The position numbers and the translations under genes are program-made. The notes below the pieces were generated by a model that worked only from the letters and a program-made list of their open reading frames with translations, did not search any database and had not been told where the DNA came from. From an uncultured Aquincola sp. (GTDB lineage: Bacteria; Pseudomonadota; Gammaproteobacteria; Burkholderiales; Burkholderiaceae): a stretch of 5,838 nt of DNA. Shown here piece after piece: positions 1 through 5,670 of this stretch. The DNA lies in the NCBI GenBank assembly GCA_937883885.1, contig CAKZXL010000764.1, positions 1 to 5,838 on the forward strand. The letters are read 5' to 3'. Each line of letters begins with the position of its first letter. Within the stretch, counting starts at the first letter, position 1.

Positions 1-146
1 AGCGCCTGCGAAAAATCCATGTCGCGCGCCACATAGCCCGGCGTGTCCGCGTTGGCGATGTTGCTGGCGATCATCTGCTGGCGTTCCGAGCGCAGCTGCA
101 AGGCCTGCGTCTGGAAGTTCAGCGTGTCGGTGAGGCGTTCGATCAT
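1..146 (-). CDS. flgB: Flagellar basal-body rod protein FlgB, N-terminal part (runs off the window)
   Basis: FlgB is a proximal rod subunit of the flagellar basal body, exported by the flagellar type III system and assembled in the periplasm. Only the first 48 codons are present, reading leftward from the ATG at 144-146. The visible N-terminus begins [20 protein letters not shown] and continues with the rod/hook family signature [19 protein letters not shown] (about residues 28-46). That is the flagellar basal-body rod N-terminal domain, and its match to FlgB rather than FlgC is clear from the opening residues. A purine-rich GAGGGA lies just before the start on the minus strand. The gene is divergent from flgA, the usual arrangement in enterobacteria and many betaproteobacteria, where flgB heads a rod and hook operon. 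The C-terminal part lies outside the window, so intactness cannot be judged. Confidence 0.95.
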   Translation of the reverse strand, partial: MIERLTDTLNFQTQALQLRSERQQMIASNIANADTPGYVARDMDFSQA

Positions 147-292
147 CGAAGTCCCTCGGGTGGGCTCTGCCGGGTCTACCGGGTGCGGCCCATTGTCGAC
201 AGCGGGTGCAGGCACCATCAGCGCGAATAGCGGGGTCTTCCGCCGCCACTTCACGGCCCCGCGGCCGGCAGCCCGCCCCTACATTGGCTGCC
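147..292. promoter_or_regulatory. Divergent flgB/flgA intergenic region
   Basis: These 146 bases separate the starts of flgB (leftward) and flgA (rightward) and should hold both promoters. No convincing sigma-70 or sigma-28 promoter is visible on either strand. The best candidate element is GAATAGCG at 225-232, one mismatch from the AAATA(A/G)CG half of the FlhDC box known from enterobacterial class II flagellar promoters. No matching inverted half-site is seen at the expected spacing. The assignment as regulatory DNA rests mainly on the divergent gene layout. Confidence 0.5.
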
Positions 293-1051
293 ATGCAAAC
301 CCCCGCCCCTGCCACGCCCCGCCGGCCCTTCCTGGCCCGCGCATGCCGTGCAGCGGCCTGGGCGCCGCTGCTGGCCGCCGCCGTGGCGTCGGCCCAGGGC
401 GCCGAGCCGCCACCGCCGCGCGGCGTGGACGCTGCGCTGGCCCGCCAGGTGCGTGAACTGGCGCAAGCCGCCTCCCGCACCGCGGTGCCCGGCATGCGGG
501 TGGACATCGAACTGGGCGAGCTGGACCCGCGCCTGAAGCTGGCGCCGTGCCAGCAGGTGGAGCCTTACCTGCCGCCCGGCGTGCGCCTGTGGGGCAAGGC
601 CCGCATCGGCCTGCGCTGCCTGCAGGGCCCCACCCGCTGGAACGTGTTCCTGCCCGTCACGGTGCAGGTGTTCGCGTCATCGCTGGTGGCCACCCGCGCG
701 CTGCCCACCGGCGCCACGCTGGAAGCCGGCGACTTGCAACTGGCTGAAACAGACATCGCGGCCGACCCCTCGCCGCCGGTGCGCGAGAGCGCGCTGGTGC
801 TGGGCCGCACGCTGGCACGCCCGCTGGCCGCCGGCGAAGCGCTGCACCAGCGCGACCTGCGCGCCCGCCAGTGGTTTGCCGCCGGCGAGACCGTGAGGGT
901 CGTGGCCCAGGGCCAGGGCTACAGCGTGGTGGGTGAAGGCCAGGCCATGACCCCCGGTATCGAGGGTCAAGCCGTGCGTGTCAGAACCGAAAACGGGCGG
1001 GTGCTCACCGGCCAGGCCGTGGCCGAGCGGCAGGTGGAGGTCACGCTGTGA
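293..1051 (+). CDS. flgA: Flagellar basal-body P-ring assembly chaperone FlgA
   Basis: FlgA is a periplasmic chaperone that helps FlgI assemble into the P ring around the flagellar rod. The 252-residue product has a Sec-type signal peptide: Arg-Arg at 10-11, a hydrophobic Ala/Leu stretch at about 19-33, and a likely cut near ASA-QGA (34-37). The mature part has two cysteines, C86 and C109, that could form the disulfide expected in this family. The C-terminal half is a SAF domain: ATRALPTGATLEAGDLQL (133-150), the recurring G-x-x-L-x-x-D-L pattern, and GQAVRVRTENGRVLTG (225-240). An in-frame GTG at 206 would add 29 residues ahead of the signal peptide. The ATG at 293 is preferred because it places the charged and hydrophobic segments correctly, although no good Shine-Dalgarno sequence precedes it. 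It is divergent from flgB and followed by flgM after 100 bases. Family assignment is secure. Confidence 0.95.
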   Translation: MQTPAPATPRRPFLARACRAAAWAPLLAAAVASAQGAEPPPPRGVDAALARQVRELAQAASRTAVPGMRVDIELGELDPRLKLAPCQQVEPYLPPGVRLWGKARIGLRCLQGPTRWNVFLPVTVQVFASSLVATRALPTGATLEAGDLQLAETDIAADPSPPVRESALVLGRTLARPLAAGEALHQRDLRARQWFAAGETVRVVAQGQGYSVVGEGQAMTPGIEGQAVRVRTENGRVLTGQAVAERQVEVTL

Positions 1052-1076
1052 TCCACAAATTAGAGCTCGCAAGCCC

Positions 1077-1103
1077 TAAAGTCCCGTCAGCGGCCACCGA
1101 TAC
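1077..1103 (+). promoter_or_regulatory. Sigma-28 (FliA) type promoter of flgM
   Basis: TAAA at 1077-1080 is followed by exactly 15 bases and then ACCGATAC at 1096-1103. The sigma-28 consensus is TAAA-N15-GCCGATAA, so the -35 is perfect, the spacing is ideal, and six of eight bases match at -10, including the CCGATA core. Transcription would start near 1109-1111, about 40 bases before the flgM ATG. This is the known class III arrangement in which sigma-28 drives its own anti-sigma factor. The role is inferred from the match and its position. Confidence 0.85.
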
Positions 1104-1151
1104 AACGAGCATGTTGAAAAGGCGGCCTCTCCCCGCTGACAGGAGCACCCC

Positions 1152-1448
1152 ATGAAGATCGGTTCCATCGACAACAAGCCGCTGGCGCCGGTGACCGGCG
1201 AGCGCAATGCGCCGACCGCCGCCCCCGCCGCCAAGCCGGAGAAGACCGCCACCCCCGAGGCCAGCGCGCAGGTGACGCTGTCATCGACCGCCAAGTCGCT
1301 GGGTGACGGCAATGCCGAATTCGACGCCGCCAAGGTCGAGCGCGTGTCCAACGCCATCCGCGACGGCAAGTACCAGGTGAACGCCGAGGCGATCGCCGAC
1401 AAGCTGATTTCCAACGCCCAGGAACTGCTGAGCCGCGGTTCCCACTGA
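1152..1448 (+). CDS. flgM: Anti-sigma-28 factor FlgM
   Basis: FlgM binds sigma-28 (FliA) in the cytoplasm and blocks late flagellar gene expression until it is exported through the completed hook-basal body. The product is 98 residues, the usual size. It opens with MKIGSIDNKP, has an Ala/Pro/Lys-rich and probably disordered stretch at about 20-37, and ends in the sigma-binding helices. These carry the family hallmark FDAAKVERVSNAIRDGKY at 57-74, followed by VNAEAIADKLI at 76-86. The start is supported by AGGAG at 1141-1145, six bases before the ATG. A sigma-28 promoter lies at 1077-1103, implying the classical feedback loop; read-through from flgA is also possible because no terminator is seen between them. 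A 14-codon ORF from 1111 ends across the flgM start (ATGA). flgN follows after 23 bases. Confidence 0.96.
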   Translation: MKIGSIDNKPLAPVTGERNAPTAAPAAKPEKTATPEASAQVTLSSTAKSLGDGNAEFDAAKVERVSNAIRDGKYQVNAEAIADKLISNAQELLSRGSH

Positions 1449-1471
1449 TCAACCCCGCAGCTTCTGCCGCC

Positions 1472-1870
1472 ATGCTGAACCCCTCCACCACCGCCGGCCC
1501 GTCGTCCAAGAGCCAGGAGCTGGAGGTTGCGCTCGCCGCGGTGGAGCTTCACCTCAGCAGCCTGGGGCAGGCGCTGCAGGACAGCAATGCCGCGGCCATC
1601 GAGAAGCAGGCCACCGAGCTGCACCGCTCGCTGGCCACCGCGGTCAACCGCTTTGCGCAGGCCGCCCGGCAGGGTGGCGTGCCCCCGGCGCTGCGCCAGC
1701 GTCTGGCGGCCGCCAGCGGCCGCGTGGCGGCGCAGCGCGAAAGCCTGGCGCGTGCCACCGCTGCGCTTGACCGTGCCATCGATGCCTTGATGCCCGGCCA
1801 GGGCGGTGCGCTGTACGGCGCCAGCGGCGTGCCCGACCGCGGCGCCTCCACCGGCGTGGTGCAGGCCTGA
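1472..1870 (+). CDS. flgN: FlgN family flagellar export chaperone
   Basis: FlgN is a cytoplasmic chaperone that holds the hook-filament junction proteins FlgK and FlgL for export. The 132-residue product is mostly helical, with two long Ala/Leu/Gln/Arg-rich segments at about 14-68 and 72-107 that suit the FlgN antiparallel helix fold. A flexible tail rich in Gly, Ala and Ser follows from 109 and includes ALYGASG. It is slightly shorter than enterobacterial FlgN, as is common in betaproteobacteria. Sequence conservation in this family is weak, so the identification leans on size, helical pattern and position directly after flgM. No Shine-Dalgarno sequence is visible before the ATG at 1472, and no better in-frame start is available. 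Translation may depend on coupling to flgM, whose stop is 23 bases upstream. Confidence 0.8.
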   Translation: MLNPSTTAGPSSKSQELEVALAAVELHLSSLGQALQDSNAAAIEKQATELHRSLATAVNRFAQAARQGGVPPALRQRLAAASGRVAAQRESLARATAALDRAIDALMPGQGGALYGASGVPDRGASTGVVQA

Positions 1871-1874
1871 GCAC

Positions 1875-1892
1875 GCGCGGCGCCCGCCGCGC
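1875..1892. terminator. GC hairpin between two convergent genes, possible bidirectional terminator
   Basis: GCGCGGC (1875-1881) and GCCGCGC (1886-1892) form a perfect 7-bp stem with a 4-base GCCC loop. It fills most of the 27-base gap between the stop codons of flgN (plus) and the DUF1801 gene (minus), where a shared terminator would be expected. No U-tract follows in either direction, so a standard intrinsic terminator is not established. In DNA this GC-rich a 7-bp stem could also occur by chance. Confidence 0.35.
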
Positions 1893-1897
1893 CGCGA

Positions 1898-2290
1898 TCA
1901 GGGCGCCGGGTCGTCCGGCCCCGGCGGCTGCTGCATCACGGCCAGCGTGGCCAGCACAAGGTCGGCCACCAGCCCTTCATCCAGCGGCTGGCCGTATCGC
2001 CATTTGAGGTGGCGCAGGCCGCGGCCCGTGCCTTCGAGCATCGGAAAACGCGGCAGCAGCGCCGCGCCGCGGAACACCTGCAGGTGGATGTGCGCCTTGT
2101 AGGGCGCGATGGCCAGCGCATGCAGGTGGTTCACGGTGAAGATCAGGTTGCCCCATTTCACCGCCTGCCCCAGCGAGGGCGCGGTGCGCAGCACCACCGC
2201 CTGCAAGGCCCGCGCGGCCGGCTGCTGCTGTGGCGGCAGCATGTCGAACCAGGCTTCGATCAGGGCGGCTGAACGCACCAGGTGACGCAT
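1898..2290 (-). CDS. DUF1801 domain-containing protein
   Basis: A 130-residue soluble protein of the DUF1801 (YdhG-like) family, whose biochemical function is not established. The family core is visible as AVKWGNLIFTV (43-53), then PYKAHIHLQVFRGA (63-76) and GTGRGLRHLKWRYG (87-100). This is the pattern of short strands and basic/aromatic residues typical of the fold. The N-terminal 40 residues look helical, and the C-terminal tail is Pro/Asp-rich. The start at 2290 is supported by GGAGG on the minus strand six bases before the ATG. It is the last gene of the probable operon, 26 bases after the ypfJ stop, and meets flgN tail to tail. No functional link with its neighbours is apparent. Confidence 0.85.
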   Translation of the reverse strand: MRHLVRSAALIEAWFDMLPPQQQPAARALQAVVLRTAPSLGQAVKWGNLIFTVNHLHALAIAPYKAHIHLQVFRGAALLPRFPMLEGTGRGLRHLKWRYGQPLDEGLVADLVLATLAVMQQPPGPDDPAP

Positions 2291-2316
2291 GGGGGCCCTC
2301 CGTGATTGACCAGGGC

Positions 2317-3195
2317 TTACAGGTTGCGCGCGTCGAAGGTGTTGCAGTCGTTCATGTTGCCCGAGGCCTGGCCGCGCTTGAACCAGGCCACCCGTTGTGC
2401 GCTGGTGCCGTGGGTGAAGGTCTCGGGCACCACCGTGCCCTGCGACTGGCGCTGCAGCGTGTCGTCGCCGATGCGCGAGGCGGCGTTCATCGCCTCTTCC
2501 AGGTCGCCCTGCTCCAGCCAGCCCTTGCCCTGCTGCGAATCGTGCGCCCAGACGCCGGCCAGGCAATCGGCCTGCAGTTCCACCCGCACCGACAGCTGGT
2601 TCATCTGCCGCTCGCCCACCTTGCCCCGCATCGCGTCCACCTTGTCGGTGATGCCGAGCTGGTTCTGCACATGGTGGCCCACCTCGTGCGCGATGACGTA
2701 GGCCTGCGCAAAGTCGCCCGGCGCGCCCAGCTGCTGGCGCAGTGTGTCGAAAAAGCCGAGGTCGATGTAGATCTTCTGGTCGCCCGGGCAGTAGAAGGGC
2801 CCCATGGCCGACTGGCCGGTGCCGCAGGCGGTGCCGATGCGGCCACGGAAAAGCACCAGCTTGGGGTCGCGGTACTGCACGCCGCCGCGCTGCAGCTGGG
2901 CACGCCACACCTGTTCGGTGTCGGCCAGCACGGTGGACACGAAGGCCGCTTCACGGTCGTTGGCCGGCGGCGGATGCGCGGGCGCACTCTGGCTGCTGGG
3001 CGCGCTGCCGCCGCCTTCCATCAGGCCCAGGATGGTCAGCGGGTTGATGCCGAAGATCCAGCCGGCCACCAGGGCCACGGCCACGCCGCCCAGGCCGATG
3101 CTGCCACCGCCCAGGCCGAAGCCGCCGCCGCCACCGCCACCACCGCTGCGGCGGTCTTCCACATTGCTGCTTTGCTGTTCGCCTTCCCACTTCAT
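2317..3195 (-). CDS. ypfJ: YpfJ-type neutral zinc metallopeptidase, membrane-anchored
   Basis: This 292-residue protein belongs to the putative neutral zinc metallopeptidase family (YpfJ/KPN_00895 type). It starts [16 protein letters not shown], then has a Gly-rich linker (18-37) containing an eight-glycine run, and one hydrophobic segment at about 38-59 that should anchor it in the inner membrane. The catalytic domain has the zincin motif HEVGHH at 170-175 (zinc ligands H170 and H174, catalytic E171). A second signature, [12 protein letters not shown] (205-216), has E207 as a likely third ligand. Family features [11 protein letters not shown] (140-150) and RVAWFKRG (268-275) are also intact. 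The start is fixed by a strong AGGAGG five bases before the ATG at 3193-3195; an in-frame extension up to 3315 would run into dcd. It lies 47 bases after dcd and 26 before the DUF1801 gene. The physiological substrate is not known to me. Confidence 0.95.
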   Translation of the reverse strand: MKWEGEQQSSNVEDRRSGGGGGGGGFGLGGGSIGLGGVAVALVAGWIFGINPLTILGLMEGGGSAPSSQSAPAHPPPANDREAAFVSTVLADTEQVWRAQLQRGGVQYRDPKLVLFRGRIGTACGTGQSAMGPFYCPGDQKIYIDLGFFDTLRQQLGAPGDFAQAYVIAHEVGHHVQNQLGITDKVDAMRGKVGERQMNQLSVRVELQADCLAGVWAHDSQQGKGWLEQGDLEEAMNAASRIGDDTLQRQSQGTVVPETFTHGTSAQRVAWFKRGQASGNMNDCNTFDARNL

Positions 3196-3242
3196 CGCCG
3201 CCTCCTGCTTTTTTGCTTGCGGTACCGCGGCAATGGCAGTGC

Positions 3243-3812
3243 CTAGGCCTTGGGCAAGGTCACGCCACGCTGGCCCTGGTACTTGCCACCGCGGTCCTTG
3301 TAGCTGGTTTCGCACACTTCGTCGCTCTCGAAGAACAGCACCTGCGCGCAGCCTTCACCCGCGTAGATCTTGGCGGGCAGCGGCGTGGTGTTGCTGAACT
3401 CCAGCGTCACGTAGCCTTCCCATTCGGGCTCGAACGGGGTGACGTTGACGATGATGCCGCAGCGGGCATAGGTGCTCTTGCCCAGGCAGATGGTGAGCAC
3501 GTTGCGCGGGATGCGGAAGTACTCCACCGTGCGCGCCAGCGCGAAGCTGTTGGGCGGGATGATGCAGACGTCGCCCTCGAAGTCGACGAAGCTCTTCTCG
3601 TCGAAGTTCTTCGGGTCGACGATGGTCGAGTTGATGTTGGTGAAGATCTTGAATTCGGGCGCGCAGCGGATGTCGTAGCCGTAGCTGCTGGTGCCGTAGC
3701 TGACGATGCGGTGGCCGTCGGCCGCCGTGCGCACCTGCCCGGGCTCGAACGGCTCGATCATGCCGGCCTGTTCGGCCATGCGGCGGATCCATCGATCGCT
3801 CTTGATGCTCAT
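3243..3812 (-). CDS. dcd: dCTP deaminase
   Basis: Dcd deaminates dCTP to dUTP, the main route to dUMP and so to thymidylate in many proteobacteria; it acts in the cytoplasm as a homotrimer. The 189-residue product has the usual length and is intact. It begins [15 protein letters not shown], as typical proteobacterial Dcd proteins do. Key segments are [11 protein letters not shown] (39-49), the nucleotide-binding loop GKSTYARCG (111-119, with S113 and R117), and [12 protein letters not shown] (135-146). E138 in that last segment aligns with the catalytic glutamate of the E. coli enzyme. The C-terminal [14 protein letters not shown] (175-188) closes the active site in relatives. AGGAG on the minus strand lies 10 bases before the ATG, a slightly long spacing. 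It sits between the PAP2 gene (49 bases upstream) and ypfJ (47 downstream). Identification is secure. Confidence 0.97.
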   Translation of the reverse strand: MSIKSDRWIRRMAEQAGMIEPFEPGQVRTAADGHRIVSYGTSSYGYDIRCAPEFKIFTNINSTIVDPKNFDEKSFVDFEGDVCIIPPNSFALARTVEYFRIPRNVLTICLGKSTYARCGIIVNVTPFEPEWEGYVTLEFSNTTPLPAKIYAGEGCAQVLFFESDEVCETSYKDRGGKYQGQRGVTLPKA

Positions 3813-3861
3813 GCGGGGGCTGCTCCTGTCGAGCGCCGGATTGTAGGCAGCGCGCCGCGCC

Positions 3862-4443
3862 TCAACGGTCGCTGCGCGAGCGACCCCGCAGCCCGTCGAT
3901 CCAGCGCAGCAGCGGCAGCGTGACCTCCACTTCCAGCGGCCGGCGCAGCAGCCAGGTCAGGCCCACGGCCACCGCCGCCACCGGAAAGGCCGCCAGCACG
4001 TCCGACGGGAACTGCACGCCCAGGTAGATGCGCGCCCAGCCCACCAGCAGGCCCAGCGGCAGCATCACCGCGCCCAGGCGCGGCCAGGCCGGCCGCAGCG
4101 TGAGCGCGCCCAGCGCCAGCGCCCACAGCACCGTGACGTGCACGCTGGGAAAGCCCGACGCCAGCAGCGGATGCAGGTACTGGTGGCCCAGCGACAGGTC
4201 GCCCGGCCGCGGCGACTGCAGCAGCAGCGAGATCACCAGCCCCAGCAGTGCGGCCAGCAGCGCGCCCGTCACCAGCCGCGCCATCGCGCGGCGCAGCGCC
4301 GGCGGGCCGAACACCAGCGTGGCGCACAAGGCCACGACGGTCAGCCAGGACACATGGCTGGACAGCAGGCGCAGCAGCCACAGCAGGCTGCCATGCAGGC
4401 CCGGCGACGCGTTGAACGCCTCGAACAGATCACGGTCAGACAT
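3862..4443 (-). CDS. PAP2-family membrane phosphatase homologue with altered active site
   Basis: A 193-residue integral membrane protein of the PAP2 superfamily, whose members dephosphorylate lipid phosphates or undecaprenyl pyrophosphate at the membrane surface. About five hydrophobic segments are visible (roughly 18-46, 57-76, 101-115, 124-140, 149-166). The three motifs are recognisable but degenerate. Motif 1 retains R79-P80, but S72 stands where lysine is usual. Motif 2 is FPSVH (98-102), with V101 for the usual Gly and H102 kept. Motif 3 is [12 protein letters not shown] (137-148), with A137 for Ser, R138 and D148 kept, and Q144 in place of the nucleophilic histidine. It may be inactive or have another role. 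The ATG at 4443 is preferred, with GAGAGG seven bases upstream; an in-frame extension to 4563 would add 40 non-family residues. It is the first gene of the leftward cluster. Confidence 0.88.
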   Translation of the reverse strand: MSDRDLFEAFNASPGLHGSLLWLLRLLSSHVSWLTVVALCATLVFGPPALRRAMARLVTGALLAALLGLVISLLLQSPRPGDLSLGHQYLHPLLASGFPSVHVTVLWALALGALTLRPAWPRLGAVMLPLGLLVGWARIYLGVQFPSDVLAAFPVAAVAVGLTWLLRRPLEVEVTLPLLRWIDGLRGRSRSDR

Positions 4444-4583
4444 GGAAAGGCCTCTCGCTCCTTCTTTCACGAACCCCATGGCGGATGCAGGTGCGACGGG
4501 TAAGTTCCGCTGCAAGCCCGCGCCGCCGCTGCTATCGTCGTTGTCAAGCCGTTCAACGCACACGCCTTTCGGAGACCGTCTTC
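4444..4583. promoter_or_regulatory. Divergent intergenic region upstream of the PAP2 operon and the Mpo1-like gene
   Basis: These 140 bases separate two divergent starts and should contain the promoters for the leftward PAP2-dcd-ypfJ-DUF1801 cluster and the rightward Mpo1-like/lipoprotein pair. The minus strand carries a perfect TTGACA (plus positions 4542-4547), but no acceptable -10 lies 16-18 bases further on. No recognisable operator or riboswitch is seen. A promoter role is inferred from the layout only. Confidence 0.45.
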
Positions 4584-5111
4584 ATGCGCAACACCACCGA
4601 GCTGCTGGCGCAGTACGCCACCTACCACCGGGACCGACGCAACATCGCCACGCATTTCGTCGGCATCCCGCTGATCGTGTTCGCGGTGGGGGTGCTGCTG
4701 GCGCGGCCGGTGCTGGGCACCGCCAGCGTCTCATTGACGCCGGCCTGGATCGTGTGGGGCCTGGCCACCCTGTGGTACCTGAGCCGCGGGCAGTTGGCGG
4801 TGGGCCTGGCGGTGAGCCTGCTCAATGCGCTGCTGGTGGGCCTGGGGCACACGGTGGCGGGCGGCAGCATGGCGCAGTGGCTGGGCTGGGGCATCGGCAG
4901 TTTCGTGCTGGGGTGGTTGATCCAGTTCGTGGGGCATTACTACGAAGGGCGCAAGCCGGCCTTCGTGGACGACCTGACCGGCCTGCTCATCGGGCCGATG
5001 TTCGTGGCGGCCGAACTGCTGTTTTCGATGGGCTGGTGCCGCACGCTGCTGGCCGACATCGAACGCCGCGCCGGCCCCACGGTGCTGCGCGACCTGCACA
5101 GCCCCGCATGA
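4584..5111 (+). CDS. DUF962 / Mpo1-like membrane protein
   Basis: A 175-residue polytopic membrane protein of the DUF962 family, which includes yeast Mpo1, an Fe(II)-dependent dioxygenase that carries out alpha-oxidation of 2-hydroxy fatty acids. The family's histidine-bearing segments are present: YATYHRDRRNIATHFVGIPL at 11-30, with H15, N20 and H24, and QFVGHYYEGRKPAF at 114-127, with H118 and E121. About four hydrophobic segments are seen, at roughly 26-43, 52-65, 70-90 and 99-117. The start at 4584 follows GGAGA (4571-4575) and places the conserved YATYH segment near the N-terminus, as in relatives; an in-frame extension from 4485 would add 33 unrelated residues. A lipid-hydroxyacid oxidation role is possible by homology but has not been shown for most bacterial members. 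Its TGA overlaps the start of the next gene, indicating translational coupling. Confidence 0.86.
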   Translation: MRNTTELLAQYATYHRDRRNIATHFVGIPLIVFAVGVLLARPVLGTASVSLTPAWIVWGLATLWYLSRGQLAVGLAVSLLNALLVGLGHTVAGGSMAQWLGWGIGSFVLGWLIQFVGHYYEGRKPAFVDDLTGLLIGPMFVAAELLFSMGWCRTLLADIERRAGPTVLRDLHSPA

Positions 5112-5512
5112 TCCGCGCCCGGCTGCTCGGCGCGCTGGGCCTGGCCGGTACGCTGGCCGCCTGCGTGCAGGCCGCGCCCGACGCCCGGCCTGCGGCGTCG
5201 CCCGCCACGCAGGCCGTGTCGGCGCGCCAGGCGCTGGTCGATGCCATCGGCCCCGCACTCTGCCAGAGCGACCAGCAATGCCACACCGTGGCCGTGGGCA
5301 GCAAGGCCTGCGGCGGGCCCGAGGCCTACTTTCCCTGGTCGAGCCAGACCGCCGATGCGCCCCGCATCCAGGCCCTGGCCGCGCAATACACACAGGCCGG
5401 CTCGGCGGCCGCGCCGGCCGGACGCATGTCCACCTGCTCGGTGGTCACCGACCCGGGCGCCGCGTGTGTTCAACAACGGTGCGTGCTGCGCACCGGCTTG
5501 GCGCTGAAGTAA
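5108..5512 (+). CDS. Small cysteine-rich putative lipoprotein
   Basis: I do not recognise a named family for this 134-residue exported protein. The N-terminus has R3 and R5, a hydrophobic stretch (6-17) and a lipobox LAAC (16-19), so C19 is a plausible lipidation site. Residue 20 is Val rather than Asp, which would favour the outer membrane. An Ala/Pro-rich linker follows (21-40). The mature domain has six further cysteines at 52, 58, 68, 110, 120 and 125, arranged as C-x5-C-x9-C and C-x9-C-x4-C, suggesting up to three disulfides. Conserved-looking segments are HTVAVGSKACGGPEAY (59-74) and a C-terminal RCVLRTG (124-130). The ATG at 5108 overlaps the upstream stop (ATGA), which supports both this start and coupled translation with the Mpo1-like gene. 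Cleavage by signal peptidase I instead of lipidation remains possible. Confidence 0.75.
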   Translation: MIRARLLGALGLAGTLAACVQAAPDARPAASPATQAVSARQALVDAIGPALCQSDQQCHTVAVGSKACGGPEAYFPWSSQTADAPRIQALAAQYTQAGSAAAPAGRMSTCSVVTDPGAACVQQRCVLRTGLALK

Positions 5513-5670
5513 GCGTCTCGTTACACCGAAAGTTCCCTGGTACCCGGGCTATCCCCACGAATGAGGGGGGCCATTTGGCGTGAAATATGTGACAACTGCT
5601 GTCCCTACGTTGCTCATCGGTAGCGAAGGGTTAACGCAGTCGTTCTTCTCACCCAGAAGGGACCTAGGCA
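5513..5670 (+). promoter_or_regulatory. AT-richer intergenic region upstream of the putative PEP-CTERM gene
   Basis: These 158 bases are visibly less GC-rich than the coding DNA around them. They hold an 8-base-loop inverted repeat, CCCC (5553-5556) and GGGG (5565-5568), that could be an operator or part of a hairpin ending the upstream transcript; no clear U-tract follows. Further along, GACA (5591-5594) and TGTC (5600-5603) form a smaller dyad. A candidate sigma-54 element lies at 5599-5614. No good sigma-70 promoter stands out. Confidence 0.5.
5599..5614 (+). promoter_or_regulatory. Candidate sigma-54 (-24/-12) promoter
   Basis: CTGTCCCTACGTTGCT aligns to the sigma-54 consensus YTGGCACGNNNTTGCW at 10 of 13 defined positions. 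The -12 part TTGCT is perfect, but the second G of the normally invariant -24 GG is T. Transcription would start near 5625, about 45 bases before the next ATG. From memory, sigma-54 and the PrsK/PrsR pair have been linked to PEP-CTERM gene expression in floc-forming betaproteobacteria, which fits the gene downstream. Confidence 0.3.

Noticed and set aside
170..184. Short direct repeat CCGGGT-CTA-CCGGGT
   Set aside because: Only 6 bases per copy in GC-rich DNA, with no third copy; most likely chance.
211..224. GGCAC...GC sigma-54-like spacing upstream of flgA
   Set aside because: It has GG-N10-GC spacing but lacks the TT of the -12 element. In GC-rich DNA this is expected by chance, and flgA/flgB in this lineage are not clearly sigma-54 dependent.
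1076..1624. Minus-strand ORF of 182 codons
   Set aside because: Antisense to flgM and part of flgN, both supported by family sequence and by a sigma-28 promoter on the plus strand.
3122..3154. Run of CCG/CCA triplets resembling a simple repeat
   Set aside because: It encodes the Gly-rich linker of the YpfJ-type protease, a normal feature of the family, so it needs no separate repeat call.
2230..3246. Long plus-strand ORF of 338 codons
   Set aside because: It lies antisense to ypfJ and the DUF1801 gene, both of which have clear family motifs. Its composition is what GC-rich antisense DNA gives, and it shows no recognisable domain.
3213..3923. Plus-strand ORF of 236 codons
   Set aside because: Antisense to dcd, which is intact with its catalytic residues. 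The translation is low-complexity Val/Ala/Asp/Arg with no family signature.
4542..4547. Perfect TTGACA on the minus strand upstream of the PAP2 gene
   Set aside because: The sequence 16-18 bases downstream on that strand is GC-only, with no -10-like hexamer, so a promoter is not supported.
4028..5107. Long upstream extension in the frame of the Cys-rich lipoprotein
   Set aside because: It would run antisense through the PAP2 gene and out of frame through the Mpo1-like gene. The lipobox and ATGA overlap place the true start at 5108.
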